The notes below the pieces were generated by a model. It searched no databases and was not told where the DNA came from. It was given only the letters and a program-made list of their open reading frames with translations. A DNA stretch of 8,382 nt from Gammaproteobacteria bacterium (lineage in GTDB: Bacteria; Pseudomonadota; Gammaproteobacteria; SZUA-229), in NCBI GenBank assembly GCA_029879605.1, contig JAOUQA010000071.1, positions 1-8,382 of the forward strand, read 5' to 3'. The position numbers were made by a program, and so were the translations under genes. Each line of letters begins with the position of its first letter. The stretch's first letter is position 1. This document shows, piece after piece, positions 5,881-8,382 of this stretch.

Positions 5881-5909
5881 TTTATCCTTTAACTATTTAA
5901 AATTTTCAA
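5881..5909 (-). promoter_or_regulatory. Candidate promoter for the repeat lipoprotein gene
   Basis: On the minus strand TTGAAA (5909-5904, spanning the ffh TGA stop) and GATAAA (5886-5881) are spaced by 17 bp, matching five and four consensus bases. This would give a leader of about 90 nt carrying the structures at 5834-5864 and 5803-5825. The surrounding DNA is very A/T-rich, so chance matches are likely. Confidence 0.3.
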
Positions 5910-7264
5910 AAACCCATGCCCGATGGCATCTTGCCCTTCATCATCTTCATCATCTTGCCCATGCCACCCTTGGCGAACTTCTTCATCATTTTGCGCATCT
6001 GGGTCTGTTGTTTAATCAGGCGATTGACATCCTGCACCTGTACACCGGCACCCATGGCGATGCGGCGTTTACGCGAACCTTTAATAATGTCCGGGAAACT
6101 GCGTTCTTTAGGCGTCATGGACTGAATCACGGCAATCATGCGCTTAACATCCCGGTCATTCATTTTGTCTTTTACGTTGCCCGGTAGCTGCCCCATACCT
6201 GGTAATTTATCCAGCAGGCCGCCCAGGCCACCCATAGTCATCATCTGTTCCAGCTGATCTTTTAAATCATTGAAATCAAAAGCTTTTCCCTTCTGGACTT
6301 TTTTTGCCAGCCTGGCTGCCTTGTCCTTATCAACCTTCTGTTCAACTTCTTCCACCAGGCTGAGCACATCGCCCATTCCCAGGATGCGAGATGCCAGGCG
6401 ATCAGGATAAAAGGGTTCCAGGGCATCGACTTTTTCACCGGCACCAAGGAATTTGATCGGCTTGCCCGTGATCTGACGAATTGACAGCGCTGCACCACCC
6501 CGGGCATCACCATCAGTTTTGGTCAATACCACACCGGTCAGTTCCAGGCTGTCATTAAAGACCTTGGCTGTATTGGCTGCATCCTGCCCCGTCATACTGT
6601 CCACCACGAACAGGGTCTCCACCGGGTTCACCGCTTTATAAATACGCTGAATTTCAGCCATCATTTCATTATCAATATGTAACCGGCCCGCTGTATCCAC
6701 CAGCAATACGTCCTGAAACTGTTTCCTGGCCGCATCAATGGCTGCCTTGGCAATTACTACCGGGTCCTGGTCTTTTTGGCTGGGGAAAAAAGTAGCCTCA
6801 ACCTGCTGGGCCAGGGTTTCCAGCTGTTTAATCGCTGCCGGGCGATACACATCACAACTAACCACCATGACTTTTTTGTTATGGCGTTCTTTTAATAATT
6901 TAGCCAGCTTGGCTACCGTGGTAGTTTTACCTGCACCCTGCAAACCTGCCATCAGAACCACTGCCGGTGGCTGGGCACTTAGATTCAGCTCCTCATTCGC
7001 CGCACCCATGGTACTGACCAGTTCTTCATCCACAATTTTAATGAAGGCCTGTCCGGGAGACAGGCTGGTCATTACTTCCTGGCCAATAGCACGCTGCTTC
7101 ACACGATCAATAAAATCACGCACTACCGGCAAGGCAACATCAGCTTCCAGCAGTGCCATACGCACATCACGCAAGGTATCACTAATATTGTCTTCGGTCA
7201 GACGTCCCTGACCACGCAGGTTCCTGACGGTTTTCGCCAGGCGATCACTTAAACTATCAAACAT
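5906..7264 (-). CDS. ffh: Signal recognition particle GTPase Ffh (SRP54)
   Basis: Ffh binds 4.5S RNA and signal sequences of nascent membrane proteins and, with FtsY, delivers ribosomes to the Sec translocon. The 452-residue product is full length. The N domain is about 1-95. The G domain, about 98-295, shows the P-loop GLQGAGKTT (108-116), DVYRPAA (138-144), DTAGR (190-194), TKTD (249-252) and the closing LGAGEKVDALEPF (273-285). The methionine-rich M domain, about 328-452, contains a GGLGGLLDKLPGMG loop, SMTPKER and SRKRRIAMGAG, the RNA-binding helix-turn-helix region, and ends in a run of Met/Lys/Gly. ATG 7264 gives the standard MFDSLSDRLA N-terminus. It is preceded by a run of eight A and has no recognisable Shine-Dalgarno sequence. 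It follows the hydrolase gene by 33 bp but appears to have its own promoter. Confidence 0.99.
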   Translation of the reverse strand: MFDSLSDRLAKTVRNLRGQGRLTEDNISDTLRDVRMALLEADVALPVVRDFIDRVKQRAIGQEVMTSLSPGQAFIKIVDEELVSTMGAANEELNLSAQPPAVVLMAGLQGAGKTTTVAKLAKLLKERHNKKVMVVSCDVYRPAAIKQLETLAQQVEATFFPSQKDQDPVVIAKAAIDAARKQFQDVLLVDTAGRLHIDNEMMAEIQRIYKAVNPVETLFVVDSMTGQDAANTAKVFNDSLELTGVVLTKTDGDARGGAALSIRQITGKPIKFLGAGEKVDALEPFYPDRLASRILGMGDVLSLVEEVEQKVDKDKAARLAKKVQKGKAFDFNDLKDQLEQMMTMGGLGGLLDKLPGMGQLPGNVKDKMNDRDVKRMIAVIQSMTPKERSFPDIIKGSRKRRIAMGAGVQVQDVNRLIKQQTQMRKMMKKFAKGGMGKMMKMMKGKMPSGMGF

Positions 7265-7296
7265 GTTTTTTTTGCACAGGAATGTAAAAGAAGGGA

Positions 7297-7302
7297 ATTA
7301 TA
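7297..7302 (-). promoter_or_regulatory. ffh: -10 box, candidate ffh promoter
   Basis: On the minus strand a perfect TATAAT (7302-7297) overlaps the stop codon of the upstream hydrolase gene. Transcription would start near 7290, giving a leader of about 26 nt to the ffh ATG. No convincing -35 is found 16-18 bp upstream (the sequence there is ATCAAG), so an activator or weak basal use is possible. Read-through from the hydrolase gene is the alternative. Confidence 0.42.
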
Positions 7303-8065
7303 ACTGAAAAACATCACCACTTGATAATTGATGCAAATCCCAGTCATCACCAAAGGCTTTACGGCATTCATCCATAATCAGGGTTTCTTCACCGGGTTTA
7401 AGATGACTAATACCCAGCTTTGGCTTATGCCTGAGTTTTTTAAGATCAGCGGCCAGTAACTCCGGGCAATAATGCCGGGCCACATTTGCCAGGTGAATAT
7501 CATGATTGGCAAATGCCGATTCAACCACCATTAGATCCAGTCGTGGATAGGTATTTAATTTATCCCATAAGGAATCATTCGTCGTGGTATCACCACTATA
7601 AACAAAAATACTGTTTTGAGTTTTAACCGCATAAGCCACAGCCGGAACAATATGATTAACTTCAATCATCTCGACCGAACGGCCATTTAACTCGTAGACA
7701 TCGCCAATCTTCATTTCCTCAAATTTAAGAACCGAGGCCTCAAGACTGGGCAACTCGGTAAAATCAGGCCAGATAGTCCAGTTAAAAAAATGTGTCTGCA
7801 AGGCATCAATGGTTTCTTTCAGGGCATGAACTATGATGGGCTGTTTTAATGATGAGAACAGGGTATCTACCAGCAAAGGAATAATTGCCACATGATCCAT
7901 ATGACTGTGGGTTATAAAGATATGTTTGATCTGTAGCATTTCTTCCAGTGTTAAGTCACCCACACCGGTTCCTGCATCAAGCAATATGTCATGATCAACC
8001 AGGTAAGAAGAGGTTCTCACCTTTTGACCAATACCACCACTACAACCAAGGATTCGTACTTGCAT
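7298..8065 (-). CDS. MBL-fold metallohydrolase, 3',5'-cyclic-nucleotide phosphodiesterase-like
   Basis: The 255-residue protein has the metallo-beta-lactamase fold signature THSHMDH at 52-58 (ligands H53, H55, D57, H58). Later ligand positions are H138 in VNHIVPA, D159 in the YSGDTTT motif and H221 in ISHLKPGE. The N-terminus MQVRILGCSGGIG and the FNWTIWPDF segment near 94-102 resemble proteins annotated as 3',5'-cyclic-nucleotide phosphodiesterase in proteobacteria, so cAMP or cGMP hydrolysis is a plausible activity; other MBL substrates cannot be excluded. It has no signal peptide and should be cytoplasmic. The frame opens upstream to 8140, but ATG 8065 is chosen because AGGGG lies 5 bases before it and the conserved N-terminus starts there; an adjacent ATG at 8068 is too close to that site. 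It lies between ypjD and ffh, upstream of ffh on the same strand. Confidence 0.88.
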   Translation of the reverse strand: MQVRILGCSGGIGQKVRTSSYLVDHDILLDAGTGVGDLTLEEMLQIKHIFITHSHMDHVAIIPLLVDTLFSSLKQPIIVHALKETIDALQTHFFNWTIWPDFTELPSLEASVLKFEEMKIGDVYELNGRSVEMIEVNHIVPAVAYAVKTQNSIFVYSGDTTTNDSLWDKLNTYPRLDLMVVESAFANHDIHLANVARHYCPELLAADLKKLRHKPKLGISHLKPGEETLIMDECRKAFGDDWDLHQLSSGDVFQL

Positions 8066-8294
8066 CATTTCCCCTGAAAACAAGTTTTGTTCATTTATGC
8101 TTAGCAGAATACTACCAGCTTGCGTGAAAAATAAAGCCAAGATACTGAAAAATCAGTCAATTTATATATTTTTTCGTGACCCTACTCACACAGTTTAGCC
8201 GAAACAGAGACAGATTATTAAACCTGGTAACTTGATTGATTATAGGAAATAAAACTAAATCAGGCATAGAGGATAGAACTGTTTTTATTTATGC

Positions 8295-8303
8295 TGTTAA
8301 AAT
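8295..8303 (+). promoter_or_regulatory. Candidate extended -10 promoter for the ypjD-like gene
   Basis: TGTTAAAAT at 8295-8303 is an extended -10 element (TG, one base, then a five-of-six match). No -35 is evident 17 bp upstream, which is tolerated by extended -10 promoters. The predicted start near 8310 gives a leader of about 23 nt to the ATG at 8333. Confidence 0.35.
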
Positions 8304-8332
8304 CACTTTTTGAATAACTAAATCTATCAAGT

Positions 8333-8382
8333 ATGAGTTCATTACCTGGATTAATTGCCATTGCCCTTTACCTTGCCTCTAC
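8333..8382 (+). CDS. ypjD: N-terminus of a YpjD/CcsA-like inner membrane protein (partial, runs off the right edge)
   Basis: Sixteen codons are visible, reading MSSLPGLIAIALYLAS, a hydrophobic segment fitting a first transmembrane helix. In gammaproteobacteria the gene divergent from ffh is usually ypjD, a multi-pass protein related to the cytochrome c assembly protein CcsA, and its N-terminus is of this type. Here it lies divergent from the ffh side with the hydrolase gene in between. No clear Shine-Dalgarno sequence precedes the ATG. The name rests mainly on position, so it is tentative. Confidence 0.55.
   Translation, partial: MSSLPGLIAIALYLAS

Noticed and set aside
6738..7211. 157-codon open frame on the plus strand
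   Set aside because: It is antisense to the ffh G domain, has no family resemblance or ribosome-binding site, and is explained by codon bias of ffh.
8066..8140. 25-residue N-terminal extension of the MBL-fold protein
   Set aside because: It contains the AGGGG ribosome-binding site, and the family N-terminus begins at ATG 8065.
8130..8160. TTGACT with TTTATT on the minus strand as promoter of the MBL-fold gene
   Set aside because: The spacing is 19 bp and the -10 is poor. The ACTGA/TCAGT palindrome within it (8144-8157) is short and may be chance.
8291..8317. Eight-codon open frame in the ypjD leader
   Set aside because: It lacks a ribosome-binding site and is no longer than expected by chance.

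Overview
The window looks like chromosomal core sequence from a gammaproteobacterium. It carries ffh followed by rpsP-rimM-trmD-rplS, all on the minus strand. At the right edge is what appears to be the divergent start of a ypjD-like membrane protein gene, the usual gammaproteobacterial neighbour of ffh. The ribosomal proteins, RimM, TrmD and Ffh match enterobacterial proteins from memory at high similarity. No rRNA, tRNA, CRISPR array, transposase or phage gene is visible.

Layout from right to left (the direction of transcription): (1) 8333-8382 (+), first codons of a YpjD/CcsA-like protein. (2) 7298-8065 (-), a metallo-beta-lactamase-fold hydrolase resembling 3',5'-cyclic-nucleotide phosphodiesterases. 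(3) 5906-7264 (-), ffh, the SRP GTPase, with a perfect -10 box over the stop codon of the preceding gene and no visible Shine-Dalgarno sequence. (4) 4736-5785 (-), an unrecognised lipoprotein built from eight exact 36-residue repeats, with its own terminator. (5) 4395-4735, a gene-free stretch holding that terminator, a palindrome resembling a dispersed repeat, the rpsP promoter and a leader hairpin. (6) 2473-4394 region (-), the rpsP-rimM-trmD-rplS operon, closed by a strong intrinsic terminator at 2418-2444. (7) 540-2387 (-), a large secreted helical-repeat protein. (8) 61-543 (-), ogt, overlapping the previous gene by ATGA. (9) 1-33 (-), the first 11 codons of another gene.

Most of the window is translation and protein-targeting machinery: S16 and L19, the 30S maturation factor RimM, the tRNA m1G37 methyltransferase TrmD, and the SRP GTPase. 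The second operon pairs a periplasmic repeat protein with a DNA alkylation repair enzyme, with no obvious shared pathway.

The most unusual element is the repeat lipoprotein, which interrupts the normally adjacent ffh and rpsP. Four reading frames have longest-form starts that I reject on sequence grounds. For rplS, the lipoprotein gene and the hydrolase gene a good ribosome-binding site marks an internal ATG. For the helical-repeat protein the long start lies inside the upstream terminator. I see no convincing new multi-gene system here; the lipoprotein and several small regulatory structures are the parts worth following up.
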